NCBI GenBank assembly: GCA_934479825.1
Contig: CAKSOW010000012.1
Span: 1 to 64,000, forward strand
Reading direction: 5' to 3'
Source of the DNA: an uncultured Eubacteriales bacterium
GTDB lineage: Bacteria > Bacillota > Clostridia > Oscillospirales > CAG-382
DNA: 64,000 bases
The translations under genes were made by a program, and so were the position numbers. Positions 36,682 through 45,849 of this stretch are shown here, one piece after another (position 1 is the first letter of the stretch; the number at the start of each line of letters is the position of its first letter). The notes under the pieces were generated by a model, which was not told the DNA's origin, did no database searches, and saw nothing but the letters and a program-made list of their open reading frames with translations.

Positions 36682-37023
36682 GTGAAAGAGTATAAAAACA
36701 AGGATTCTCCCGATATAGGCTACACCGTAGCCGTATATATTGCTATGAGTGGAGAGCAAGCAATAAGAAAAGGCTGTCGGCAATGCCTGTCCCCTCAGTT
36801 TCCCGATAGCAAACGTGTTTATGCTCTGCTGAAAGATATAGACGGTAAGCTGTGTATTTCTAAGCATATTGGGTGGACTACGGTTATATGCCTGGAAAAG
36901 CGGAATTTTGACACCGTTTTGCGTTTTCTCTATCCGTCAGGTATTCCTGAGGGGTGGAACTATAAAGCACTCCTAAGGCTGATAAACGGTAGGCTGGTAT
37001 GGATAATGGGCTTTGATAACTGA
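36682..37023 (+). CDS. Small protein after the integrase, unknown function
   Basis: A 113-aa protein starting with GTG after GGGAGG (7-nt spacing), 13 nt beyond the integrase stop. It has three cysteines (two in KGCRQC), no recognised domain and an aromatic C-terminus. Its tight linkage to the integrase suggests a function in excision or regulation, but no motif supports it. Confidence 0.7.
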   Translation: MKEYKNKDSPDIGYTVAVYIAMSGEQAIRKGCRQCLSPQFPDSKRVYALLKDIDGKLCISKHIGWTTVICLEKRNFDTVLRFLYPSGIPEGWNYKALLRLINGRLVWIMGFDN

Positions 37024-37536
37024 GTATCAGCCTATAAGGTATTACGGCGATACGGCGATACGGCGATAAAATCTTGAAAGTAATAGATTTTTTACTGCTA
37101 GGAATAATCTAATACATATACGTTGACTCCGCTACGCTCCGTCAACTGTATATGTATTAAAAGGTTGAGGGGACTTCGCTTACGCTCGTCCCCAAAATAT
37201 AAGTATTTTACTATAACGGATATACGGAGATACTTTTTGAAATTTAATCAATTTTTATAGGGAAAGAGTATAACGGTTGGGGTGATTTTTCGGCAACGTC
37301 CGAAAAATTATCCCTAGTATTAGACTCTTGAAAGAAAGGTAATAAGATATGATTTTCTTAATAATTCTCTATAAAAAATGTGGGAGCATTTTGCTAGGCT
37401 TTGCCTATGCAAAATACTCCCTAGTTGCTATGGCGTAAGCCATAGTCAACATACTCCTTTGAGCGTATGAGATTATTTGTTTATAGAAAAATTATGTTTT
37501 GTGAAAAGTTACCGCCGTACCGCCGTTGTATATATT
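37024..37536. other. Gene-free hairpin cluster with short tandem repeats
   Basis: Contains three tandem TACGGCGA units (37043-37066), then large hairpins at 37111-37158 (17-bp stem), 37169-37193, 37285-37308, 37382-37421 and 37424-37450, and a CCGCCGTA-type tandem near 37508-37525. No gene is seen. The layout could be a replication or single-strand origin, or a structured RNA. Confidence 0.6.
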
Positions 37537-38226
37537 TTAAGGCTGATTATACGGATTGTCGATTTCTTCAAGGTCTATCAAGTATCTTGACAGCTTAACC
37601 AAATCTCGACCGTCAATACTGCCATCACCGTTTACGTCTGCCCCTTGGTTGATTTCCGTTTCCAAATCCACCAAATAACGAGCAAGCATAACAACGTCAG
37701 ACCCAGTGATAAGTAAATCACCGTCGGAATCCCCTCGGATGCTGAGAAAGGTAGTGACAGAACCCTGTCGCACCTCCACTTCTACAAGTTCACCGTTTTC
37801 GTCGCAAATGTTCTTTGCTTCATAGTCTACGGTAACAGCGTGTTTGCCGATAGGTGCATCTTCACGTACCCTAAGCGAAATAGTGAAAAGAATCTCACTA
37901 ATGCTTGTTGTATAATTCTCGGTATTATACCATATAAATTTAGGGTTTTCGGTATCCTCGTTGTAAAGGAAAGTACCGCTTTCTATATTGCAGTTTACAC
38001 CGACAATTTCAAAAATGGAATGGTCAAAAGACGGAGAGAAAACCAAACAAGCATAGCTTTGAGGCTCGTTGACATATACTTCAAGGTCAACCATATCACC
38101 GACTTTGCATTCTTTCTCCGTAACAATTAACGTTGGGGGTGCCGCTGACGCTGATATACCCATAGAGAGCATACACGTTGTTACAAGGCATACCGCCATA
38201 ATAAGGGATAAGATTTTTTTCTTCAT
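37537..38226 (-). CDS. Secreted cohesin-dockerin protein
   Basis: A 229-aa secreted protein. The signal peptide (about 1-28) ends ISASAA. A cohesin-like beta domain spans about 30-165 (TLIVTEKECKVGDMVDLEVYV...). A type I dockerin follows (about 168-222) with two calcium-binding repeats, GDSDGDLLITGSDVVMLARY and ADVNGDGSIDGRDLVKLSRY. Cohesin and dockerin modules are used to build cellulosome-like or cell-surface complexes, so this protein could act as an adaptor between another cohesin and another dockerin. It is isolated on a mobile element, beside an XRE regulator, with no enzyme nearby. Confidence 0.85.
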   Translation of the reverse strand: MKKKILSLIMAVCLVTTCMLSMGISASAAPPTLIVTEKECKVGDMVDLEVYVNEPQSYACLVFSPSFDHSIFEIVGVNCNIESGTFLYNEDTENPKFIWYNTENYTTSISEILFTISLRVREDAPIGKHAVTVDYEAKNICDENGELVEVEVRQGSVTTFLSIRGDSDGDLLITGSDVVMLARYLVDLETEINQGADVNGDGSIDGRDLVKLSRYLIDLEEIDNPYNQP

Positions 38227-38229
38227 AGT

Positions 38230-38541
38230 TTATGTAATTCCTTTCAGTTCTTTTTTGCTATCCATAAACAAATTTATCATCTCATATACGGCGGCAGCTT
38301 CTCGGTCTGTTAGTCCTGATATATCAACATACCTTTTCCCCTCAATACAAAGCAGATAATCGGTAGTTACCCCATATAGGAGAGCTAACCTAATTAAAAT
38401 GTCATAGGACGGTTGACGTATATCAGTTTCATAAGCACTTATAACGGCTCTTGTAACCCCTACGTGCTGAGCCACTTGTGCTTGTGTAAGATTCTTACTT
38501 GTGCGAAGTTCCTTAAGGCGTACAGATAGACAAATAACCAT
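38230..38541 (-). CDS. XRE-family transcriptional regulator
   Basis: A 103-aa Cro/C1-type regulator: RLKELRTSKNLTQAQVAQHVGVTRAVISAYETDIRQPSYDILIRLA is a full helix-turn-helix (about 8-55), followed by a short dimerisation tail. ATG 38541 is chosen for its 8-nt distance from AGAGG; a GTG and an ATG just upstream are too close. It diverges from the lipoprotein gene at 38762, and GCGTTTCT motifs lie between them. Confidence 0.87.
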   Translation of the reverse strand: MVICLSVRLKELRTSKNLTQAQVAQHVGVTRAVISAYETDIRQPSYDILIRLALLYGVTTDYLLCIEGKRYVDISGLTDREAAAVYEMINLFMDSKKELKGIT

Positions 38542-38667
38542 AAACATCACCTCTATAATATGATAACAAAATCAGCGTTTCTCATTGAAACATAGAGGTT
38601 TTTTATAGTTGCTTTTGGAATATTTCAAAAAAGCGTTTCTAAACCAGTACAAAAATGTTGCTGATAG

Positions 38668-38696
38668 TTGCTTTCTTCACAATTTTATGATATAAT
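38668..38696 (+). promoter_or_regulatory. Promoter upstream of the element lipoprotein
   Basis: TTGCTT (38668-38673), 17-bp spacer, TATAAT (38691-38696), 65 nt before the lipoprotein ATG. Confidence 0.75.
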
Positions 38697-38761
38697 TTAA
38701 TATGAGTAATTGGCTAAATTCGGCGGTAACGATTAGCTGATCCTCACTAGGAGGTATTTTT

Positions 38762-39616
38762 ATGACTACAAATCACCCTATCTCAACAAAAATACTTAGT
38801 TTGTTCACTATAATTATACTATTGTTTGGACTTGTTAGCTGTAATTCGGGTAGCAATTCTACCGATAACGCTACAAAAAACAAGGATTATGCAAAAGACA
38901 CTTTTAACTCATATTATTCAGTAAAGGACTCCGACTTGGTAATTAACAAAGATACTGAAAAATGGGGAGATCTAAAATGCGGAGAATGTACCTATTATGA
39001 ATTTGATTCATACTCTGCGAATAGCACTGAGAAAAACTTGTTTCACAATGTAATGATTATTCGTACTTCCGATAAAGCTATGTCTTGGTTTTTATATGAT
39101 GATAATGACTTTTCTACATATATGCTGAAAAATAACCTTGATATAGATTCGCATTCGGAAAAGCACAATAATTTAGACGTATCAGGCGGTGAAAATGATA
39201 CGGATTCTACAGCAGATAATAACGATAACACATCACAAGAAACTGATACAGCGAATAATAATGCTGATAGCACCGAAAACGTTGACTTCAATGTAAATGT
39301 TGACGAGAGAATTTTAGTAAGCGGTACAATAATGAGTACTGGAAACCTTACCATTGATATTGGGAAATACTGCTTACAGCTTGAAGAACCTATCACTATA
39401 CAACTGAATGACCCTTATTTTGCGGATTCCTCAAAGATTTATGAATGCTCTATATTGTATTTCTATGACGATACGGAGCTGATAGACTCCAGCGAAAAGT
39501 CCTATTACTTAACTGATGATGATATTGGTAAAAAGTGTAGTATTTTTGCGAGGGTTGAAGATTATAGGGACGGAGGGGATTTATATTTCCTCTACCCCGA
39601 AATATGGTTTGATTGA
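38762..39616 (+). CDS. Putative lipoprotein
   Basis: A 284-aa exported protein. The signal peptide has a lipobox ending at Cys27 (GLVSC). Residues about 30-125 form one domain, then an Asn/Asp/Ser/Thr-rich linker (about 130-180), then a second domain with regular beta segments (VSGTIMSTGNLTIDIGKYCLQL). No family is recognised. AGGAGG lies 8 nt before the ATG. Codon use is AT-rich like the rest of this part of the element. Confidence 0.8.
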   Translation: MTTNHPISTKILSLFTIIILLFGLVSCNSGSNSTDNATKNKDYAKDTFNSYYSVKDSDLVINKDTEKWGDLKCGECTYYEFDSYSANSTEKNLFHNVMIIRTSDKAMSWFLYDDNDFSTYMLKNNLDIDSHSEKHNNLDVSGGENDTDSTADNNDNTSQETDTANNNADSTENVDFNVNVDERILVSGTIMSTGNLTIDIGKYCLQLEEPITIQLNDPYFADSSKIYECSILYFYDDTELIDSSEKSYYLTDDDIGKKCSIFARVEDYRDGGDLYFLYPEIWFD

Positions 39617-39769
39617 TATTACACCCTCTCCGCTGTCCCTTTTGTCCTCAGCGTTGTTTTTAAGGCTTACCCCACCTTACGGTGTGAAAAAGTTAAAACG
39701 TGCGGAAAACACCTTAAAATTGCTTTAAGGCTGATATGAAAGTTTAAACACAAAAAAGGAGTTGTCGAT

Positions 39770-40063
39770 ATGGGAGTTTTTACAGATAAAGTTGTTAATG
39801 GTGACTATAAGAACGGTGATATTAAGGTCAAAAGTTTCGGGAATAAAGTTTTTTTAGTCAAATCGGGTTTTTTAAAGGATGTAAAAATTGAGATAAATAA
39901 AAATACAGTAAAATCTATTGAGGTTGTTGATAGAACACAAGGTCTTTTGGATTATGTTGGAACGCAGACCGTTCAAGCTATAATAAATTTCAAAGACGGA
40001 AAAAGAAGTATGATAGAGGTTTCAGGTGTTACCTATCAGGCTATAAATAGAGCTATGTTTTAA
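39770..40063 (+). CDS. Small conserved-looking protein, unknown function
   Basis: A 97-aa basic protein with a beta-rich pattern (IKVKSFGNKVFLVKSGFLKDVKIEI) resembling small PH-like or SHOCT-associated domains, but the match is too weak to name. AAGGAG precedes the ATG, and a terminator-like hairpin follows. Confidence 0.65.
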   Translation: MGVFTDKVVNGDYKNGDIKVKSFGNKVFLVKSGFLKDVKIEINKNTVKSIEVVDRTQGLLDYVGTQTVQAIINFKDGKRSMIEVSGVTYQAINRAMF

Positions 40064-40088
40064 ATTAAGACCGCTACATAAAAGCAAT

Positions 40089-40125
40089 ACCGTTACTGAT
40101 TGTAAAAATCGGTAGCGGTTATTTT
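40089..40125 (+). terminator. Terminator after 39770-40063
   Basis: ACCGTTACTGATT pairs with AATCGGTAGCGGT, followed by TATTTTATT. Confidence 0.7.
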
Positions 40126-40218
40126 ATTGTTGCAAAAAACATCTTAATAGCAACCAATAGAAACGCTTTTTATGGTATTCTTTTAGAAAGCATTATAGCT
40201 TTGAAAGGAGATAATAAA

Positions 40219-41124
40219 ATGGCTAACAACAATAAGAAAAAGGGTGCTTACCGTATAACAAATTTTGACGATTCTATTGTCTATAAGCTCAGTAAAGAAA
40301 AAACTGTAACTATAAGCAAAAACGCTTGGGACGTGAGCGAAAACCACTTGAATTTGTTTGCTGAAAGACCTATGGAATTACCTCAGGTTGAGCCTATAAA
40401 AAGTGATAACGGCTTGGATAGACTAGACAAATACCTAAATATATCGGAGGACGAAAAGCTACTGCTAAAGGTGTATTTGGTTTGTTGTTTCAATCCGTCT
40501 ATATATCTTCCTACTATATGTATAAAGGGAGAGCCAGGAAGCGGAAAAACGGTATTAGCCAGTATGCTTAAAGACCTTATAGACCTCTCAGTAGATAAAT
40601 TACATTCAGTAAACGGTTTTACTCCTAGTGATTTGATAGTGCTTTTGAGCAATAGCTATTTTGAAATATTTGATAACGTTTACAAGTTGTCCCCCAAAAG
40701 AAAAGAAATGTTTTTGTTGGCTATAACAAGAGCTTTTTCTAACCGTGAAAAATATAGCAATAATGAATCTATGCGTTATGATACTAGGCTTTGTTTTACT
40801 GGTAATCCCCAGTTCCTCGAATATGTGGATATATCCGCAAGAACACTATCATTCACAATGAAACCGTTAAACGAAAACCGTGTAGAAAATAGCAAGTTGT
40901 GTAATGATTTTAATGCTGATTTGCCCTATATTCTAGGCGGTATATTTGACCTATTGGCTACGGCTCTTGATATTCAGCAGTATGTTAACCTTAAAAATCC
41001 TATTCGCCTAGCTGATTTTCATAAATTCGGTTATGCGGTAGCTGAGGCTATGGGAGGGTACGGAGATAACTTTACCGATATACTGAAAAATCATATAGAA
41101 ACACATATAAAAGGCTTGATTTAA
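40219..41124 (+). CDS. Element P-loop ATPase, short paralogue
   Basis: A 301-aa ATPase related to the 521-aa protein encoded at 41397. Shared blocks are LPQV.PI.S, EKLLL.VYL..CFNPSI, Walker A (KGEPGSGKT here), the DLPYILGGIFDLL block and RLADFH.FGYAVAEAMG. It lacks the N-terminal ~100 and C-terminal ~120 residues of the long form. These resemble helicase-like ATPases of phages and plasmids (D5/primase-helicase type). I start at ATG 40219, 8 nt after AAAGGAG. Confidence 0.75.
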   Translation: MANNNKKKGAYRITNFDDSIVYKLSKEKTVTISKNAWDVSENHLNLFAERPMELPQVEPIKSDNGLDRLDKYLNISEDEKLLLKVYLVCCFNPSIYLPTICIKGEPGSGKTVLASMLKDLIDLSVDKLHSVNGFTPSDLIVLLSNSYFEIFDNVYKLSPKRKEMFLLAITRAFSNREKYSNNESMRYDTRLCFTGNPQFLEYVDISARTLSFTMKPLNENRVENSKLCNDFNADLPYILGGIFDLLATALDIQQYVNLKNPIRLADFHKFGYAVAEAMGGYGDNFTDILKNHIETHIKGLI

Positions 41125-41177
41125 GGCTGAATGCAGGAAACAGCAAAAAATCTACCTATTGCACAATGAAAGCTAAA

Positions 41178-41214
41178 TGGCACTACCGATTATTTAGTCG
41201 ATAGTGCCAATTTT
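41178..41214 (+). terminator. Terminator between the two ATPase genes
   Basis: TGGCACTA pairs with TAGTGCCA and is followed by ATTTTATT. Confidence 0.65.
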
Positions 41215-41396
41215 ATTGACTTTTAAGCTCTTTTTCGTTGCGGATTTGTTTCTTACAGTTGCAAAAATTGAGGTTTTTTCAAGATTTTCTTGTAAAAATG
41301 CCTTATGGGTTTTCAGCTTTACCCTTTATTTATATTGCAGACGTTCAAGAGGGACTTGTACGGCTGACATTATAATTATTTTAGGAGGTACTCAAA

Positions 41397-42962
41397 ATGA
41401 GTGCAAAAAAGAAAACCGCCACTAAGGGCAAGAAAGCCAATCAAGAAGATATCTTAATTGATATGATGAAAGGTTATCCGCTGTTAAGGACGGATACGGA
41501 TATCTTTGCGAAAATCACACGAAACGGAAAGACGTGTAATGTATCCTTAAATAGTGCTGAATTTATATTCTACGTAAAAAGCGAATTTAAGGAACTTACA
41601 GGCTCATTTCCTATCAGTACAACTATGAGAGATTGTATTGACTATATCAAAAATCTTGCCTACAACAAGGAAATAACGGAAGCAAGGTATCGCATTTCAC
41701 CCTACGCTGATAATTCAATTATTTACGACTTATCTAATGGAAAATGCGTAAAAATCGACAAAGACGGTTGGAAAATTGAAGAAAACAACTACCCGATGTT
41801 TATTCAAAGCAAAGACCAGTTGCCACAAGTAACACCGATTCGTAGCGAGAGAGGGTGGGAACGTCTATATAAGTACCTCAATGTATCAGCGGAAGAAAAG
41901 CTGTTGCTTACGGTATATATAGCAACTTGTTTTAACCCCAGTATTGTATATCCGTCTATATCTGTAAATGGTACAAACGGCTCTGGTAAAAGCACCTTAT
42001 CAAGAATTGTTAAAAAAATCATTGACCCCTCTATTAGTGATTTGGAATCTTTTCCAGATTCACTTAACAATTTACGAGTAAGGTTAAACGCTTGTTATTA
42101 CACCGCTTTTGATAATATTTCTAAGTTAACAGATAAGCAAAGTGATTTTTTATGTCAGGTTGTAACTGGAACAAGCAGTACGGAAAGGCAATACTACACA
42201 AACAAAGATATTGATTGTACTCATTTAAAGAGCAGTATGTGTCTTAACGGTATTTCAAATTTTATCTTTCGTACTGACTTTGCGGAACGTGTTTTATTCT
42301 TTTCAACAAAACTTATTAGAGATAGAAATAGATTGGAAGAAAGCAAAATATGGGATTCATTCAATGAGGATTTGCCGTATATACTAGGCGGTATCTTTGA
42401 TTTGCTTTCCTCAGCTCTCAAAATTGCACCCAATATAAAAATTGAAAACCCTATAAGATTAGCTGATTTTCATAGATTCGGCTATGCCGTAGCTGAAGCT
42501 ATGGGAAATAGGGGTAAGGAATTTGACGAGGTGTTGAAGTCTAACAAGGATAGACAAATGGAGATAACTTGCGAAAACGCTATGTTAATTCGTTTGCTTA
42601 TAGACTTCCTTAAGGAAAATGACGGCGAATGGTGTAGTACTATGACATTTTTATATAAGGCATTAAGGGATTTTATGAACGAAAATGATAGTGATGTTTA
42701 TCCTAGAGAGGCATACCCTAAGGCTTCCAACCATTTTAGTTCTGAATTAAAAAAATATGAATCCGCATTATCCAGTAAGGGAGTAACCATATTTATTAAA
42801 AAGAACTCGGACGGCAATAGTGAAATAAGTATTACTACCGATTGGGTAATAAGAAAGTCTATCAAAATAGGACGTGAGCCGATTGTCTTTGATGTAGATG
42901 AAAAACGCAAGATTCTTGCCCAGCTTATCGACGAGTCCACCGCTGATGATGTGGATAATTAA
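41397..42962 (+). CDS. Element P-loop ATPase, long paralogue
   Basis: A 521-aa protein. An N-terminal accessory part (about 1-100) is followed by an ATPase core with Walker A VNGTNGSGKST and a long C-terminal region that may bind DNA (CENAMLIRLLIDFLKEND onward, winged-helix-like). It resembles phage or plasmid primase-helicase ATPases. AGGAGG lies 9 nt before the ATG. It is the last gene before the right junction of the element and shares a duplicated core with 40219-41124. Confidence 0.78.
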   Translation: MSAKKKTATKGKKANQEDILIDMMKGYPLLRTDTDIFAKITRNGKTCNVSLNSAEFIFYVKSEFKELTGSFPISTTMRDCIDYIKNLAYNKEITEARYRISPYADNSIIYDLSNGKCVKIDKDGWKIEENNYPMFIQSKDQLPQVTPIRSERGWERLYKYLNVSAEEKLLLTVYIATCFNPSIVYPSISVNGTNGSGKSTLSRIVKKIIDPSISDLESFPDSLNNLRVRLNACYYTAFDNISKLTDKQSDFLCQVVTGTSSTERQYYTNKDIDCTHLKSSMCLNGISNFIFRTDFAERVLFFSTKLIRDRNRLEESKIWDSFNEDLPYILGGIFDLLSSALKIAPNIKIENPIRLADFHRFGYAVAEAMGNRGKEFDEVLKSNKDRQMEITCENAMLIRLLIDFLKENDGEWCSTMTFLYKALRDFMNENDSDVYPREAYPKASNHFSSELKKYESALSSKGVTIFIKKNSDGNSEISITTDWVIRKSIKIGREPIVFDVDEKRKILAQLIDESTADDVDN

Positions 42963-43008
42963 ATTTTAAAATTAACCCCTTTAACCATTAAAAGTGTTTA
43001 AGTAACAC

Positions 43009-43066
43009 AAGGCTACCATTAAATACGGCTTAAAATGACTTAAAAACCGTTAAAAATGGTAGCCTT
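43009..43066 (+). terminator. Terminator after the long ATPase gene
   Basis: AAGGCTACCATT pairs with AATGGTAGCCTT, with an inner ACGG/CCGT stem, followed by TATTTG. The rest of 42963-43374 shows no gene. Confidence 0.65.
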
Positions 43067-43374
43067 TATTTGTGGGCTGAGTATTAAATTTGATATCCGA
43101 TAAAAAATTTTTACTCACCTTTTGTTGTTTCTTACAGCGTTTTGGTGTATGGTCTTAAACTTCTTAAAAAAACTTTTGGGGAACCACTTTACTTTTCGTA
43201 AGACTTTAGATATAATTACTATGAAATGAGGCAAAACGTTCTTGATGAAATGCGAATAAGACTTTCCTCAGGAATCGTGAAGTCTTACGAGTGAAAAAGC
43301 GTAATAGTCTTACGCAGGGTTACATTATAGGTACAAAATTTTTCGGATAAGTGGTAGGATAGAACACTCGTAAA

Positions 43375-43484
43375 ATTCAGGTTTTTACACCATTTTTGAC
43401 GAGTTCCCGATATGCCGAAATATCCCGAAAAGACTGGCATTCTCAGCAGAAAAGCGGTGTGCGGTTGGCACGTAAGATTCAGGT
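43375..43484 (+). repeat. 110-bp direct repeat, right copy (element junction)
   Basis: Identical to 17812-17921. It ends in the ATTCAGGT core, which continues directly into the 3' half of tRNA-Leu. Confidence 0.93.
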
Positions 43485-43532
43485 TCTAGTGATAGCAATG
43501 TCGTGGAGGTTCAAGTCCTCTTACCTGCACCA
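43476..43532 (+). pseudogene. 3' half of the split tRNA-Leu(CAG)
   Basis: From the GATTCAGGT core through TCTAG (anticodon stem), variable arm, T arm GGTTCAAGTCC and TACCTGC acceptor strand, with encoded CCA (43530-43532). Complements 17781-17819. Confidence 0.9.
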
Positions 43533-43538
43533 AACAGT

Positions 43539-43586
43539 ACAAATCCGAACCCTAAACCAATCGGTTTAGGGTTCGGATTTGTCATT
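43539..43586 (+). terminator. Terminator of the original tRNA-Leu gene
   Basis: A perfect 20-bp stem (left arm 43539-43558, right arm 43563-43582, loop AATC) right after the tRNA 3' end. Confidence 0.8.
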
Positions 43587-43615
43587 TTCATAGACTATCC
43601 GAACTTTTATTCAAA

Positions 43616-43783
43616 ATGCAAAAATTAAATTCGGAGGTTACTTATTATGAAATCCCTAACAAGGTCGAGTGGACACAAGCGGCAATGCTTGCTAAGGTAA
43701 TGTAGCAGCATCACCCGAATTTGGATAGCCAAATTCAGCGCTTGCTGAGACAGATTTTTAATGTTGATTTTGGTCATCAATAA
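43616..43783 (+). pseudogene. Remnant of a small gene with an in-frame TAG
   Basis: ATG 43616 opens a 29-codon frame (MQKLNSEVTYYEIPNKVEWT..., then QAAMLAKVM) that ends in TAG at 43703-43705. The same frame continues with QHHPNLDSQIQRLLRQIFNV...FGHQ and stops at 43783. Both parts look protein-like, so this is probably a degraded ~55-aa gene or protein end. Its 3' end overlaps the convergent sigma factor gene. Confidence 0.45.
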
Positions 43784-45377
43784 CAAATACCATTGGCGGC
43801 GTTGCTTTTTGAATTTCAAAGTCTTTTTGCTCAACTGCTTTTTTAATAAATGCCATTGGTATTGCATAACAGGAATATTGTCTGAATTCTGCAACTCGCC
43901 CTACAAGATGTTTAGGAATGTCTATTCTTAACAAAGGAAATACTTCCCGAAGCCAAGGCTCAAACATATTTGCCATTTTATGCATATACTCAATTCGCGT
44001 TTTATCAAGTAAACTATATTCATCCGGTTTCAAAATCGGCAGGTCAACAAATGGTTTTCCGTTATTGATTCCTAAAACACCGCATTCTGCTAAGTGCGGT
44101 ATATCCTCTAAAAACATAGTTTCAAATCCTGCGTATTCAACCGGAATTCCTCTTGAAATAATATAAAGCAACCGAACAAGGACATCATCATGCATTTCAA
44201 TGGGACCGTGTTCATATTTATTAAGATCAGGCTGCGAATCGTATACATGCAAGTGTATGGACTTTGCTCCTAAATAATTTTCCTCATAGGATCTTCTTTC
44301 ACCACCGTAACAGTATTTTCCGAAACGATAGTTCCGGGAATCAAAGTTTTGAGGATATTGCGTTCCCATTGCGACCCACCTGCCACCGTCGGGCCGTTGC
44401 GGATATTCTTCCTTAGACGGTACAATGCGCTGTGTTGCGGTGTAAAGTGCCGAAGAAAACAAATGTAAAATGAAATAGTATTCAAGCTTTCCTTTCTGCG
44501 TTTCGGAAAGTCGTGCAAAAAAAGGTTTTTGTAAGGCATTTAAATAATCGTTGATGAGTTCTTGTATTTCTGCGTAGTTTTTTTCTACCAATGCTATTTC
44601 AACATCTAATCCCTTTAATAATAGCTCGGGATTTGTAATCATAAAATCTGTAAAATACTTGTTATTTACTTGCTTCATCAATTCAGAGGAAGTCAAATCC
44701 TTAATTGCATTTTCAATATAGGCAGTCGGAATGCCCATAGACCGGCTAATGTCAACTGCGGTTAACGGTTTTTGATATGCGGCAATCAGTATGTTTTGTT
44801 TCATCATATCATTTGCCACCAGCGACCACGGCTCGTCATGAAATCCCTGCTTTCCGTGGCAACTGATTTCCAACCTCTCGGGCTGATAACTGAATTTTTC
44901 ATATAACTCCATCTCTTCAAATCCTTTCCGCATTTGCTCTCTGCCACTTGAAAGTCTTGACAGGACGGTTCCCTTTGGCACTCCGAGACTGTCTGCAATA
45001 TCTTGAACCTTTTCTCCGTTCAAATAGTGACGAACAATAACCGTGCGATATTTATCGGCAAGATAGGATACTTCACGCCTTACCGAAGCAGAATCCGGGC
45101 AGTTTTCAACTTCTTCTGCACAAAAGCATTCCGATTCATCCGGTATAAAGTCTATACTGATTGTCGGCAGCCTATATTTTCTGCGGAGCATATCGTAGTA
45201 TTTATGGTTCAATACAACCGAAAGCCATGCCTTAATATTCGATATTTCGGCCATAGATTGTAAAGCAGCCAACAATACTTCCTGCGTAAGATCTTCTGCG
45301 TCACTTATATTTTGGCATTTTTTCAGTGCGGCATTAAACAAATACTCTGTGTATTTCTGTACTTCGGTTAACTGCAT
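43758..45377 (-). CDS. ECF-like sigma factor with long C-terminal extension
   Basis: A 539-aa protein. The first ~170 residues are a sigma-70-like factor: NISDAEDLTQEVLLAALQS (region 2), WLSVVLNHKYYDMLRRKYR, and region 4 GEKVQDIADSLGVPKGTVLSRLSSGREQMRK. The remaining ~370 residues begin with a possible winged-helix (LTAVDISRSMGIPTAYIENAIKDL) and continue as an unrecognised domain. ECF factors with large C-terminal domains may be regulated internally by that domain. GAGGTG lies before the ATG. No partner gene is adjacent. Confidence 0.85.
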   Translation of the reverse strand: MQLTEVQKYTEYLFNAALKKCQNISDAEDLTQEVLLAALQSMAEISNIKAWLSVVLNHKYYDMLRRKYRLPTISIDFIPDESECFCAEEVENCPDSASVRREVSYLADKYRTVIVRHYLNGEKVQDIADSLGVPKGTVLSRLSSGREQMRKGFEEMELYEKFSYQPERLEISCHGKQGFHDEPWSLVANDMMKQNILIAAYQKPLTAVDISRSMGIPTAYIENAIKDLTSSELMKQVNNKYFTDFMITNPELLLKGLDVEIALVEKNYAEIQELINDYLNALQKPFFARLSETQKGKLEYYFILHLFSSALYTATQRIVPSKEEYPQRPDGGRWVAMGTQYPQNFDSRNYRFGKYCYGGERRSYEENYLGAKSIHLHVYDSQPDLNKYEHGPIEMHDDVLVRLLYIISRGIPVEYAGFETMFLEDIPHLAECGVLGINNGKPFVDLPILKPDEYSLLDKTRIEYMHKMANMFEPWLREVFPLLRIDIPKHLVGRVAEFRQYSCYAIPMAFIKKAVEQKDFEIQKATPPMVFVIDDQNQH

Positions 45378-45449
45378 TTGTTCACCTCATTTGAAAGCTT
45401 TCACTTATAAGTCGCAGATTTTAAATTTGATTCGATATGTTGTTTTAAA

Positions 45450-45572
45450 TTATTGCAATTCTACAATATCATCAAGAGTACAACCAAGCGTCACACATGT
45501 TTTTTCAAGAGTTTCCTGCGTTACGGTTTCGTCACGACCGAGCTTTGCCATAGCCTTTGTAGTTATACCCAC
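45450..45572 (-). pseudogene. Truncated XRE-type HTH gene
   Basis: From GTG 45572 the minus strand encodes 40 aa: GITTKAMAKLGRDETVTQETLEKTC and then TLGCTLDDIVELQ. This matches the C-terminal two thirds of a small Cro/C1 HTH protein, but the first helix and normal start are missing. A GGGAGG site sits 11 nt upstream, so a short product is conceivable. Confidence 0.6.
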
Positions 45573-45849
45573 CGATTCGATTACCTCCCGAACTTACAAT
45601 AACTTATATAATAGTATAGCGCAGATTTTATAAAACAGCAATAGATAATATCGAAATATTCAAGAATCATTTGAATTTATCCGATTACATGTTCACCGAG
45701 CCTGAAAAATCCGGCTTGGGTTCGGATATTCATGCATTCGCTGCACCAACCATGCAGCTTTCAGCACTTTCACCGTTGACGCTTAAATTTCATTTTTGAC
45801 GGTAAAAAACCATGCTTTACAGAAAAAGTTGAAATGAAAGATGACACAA

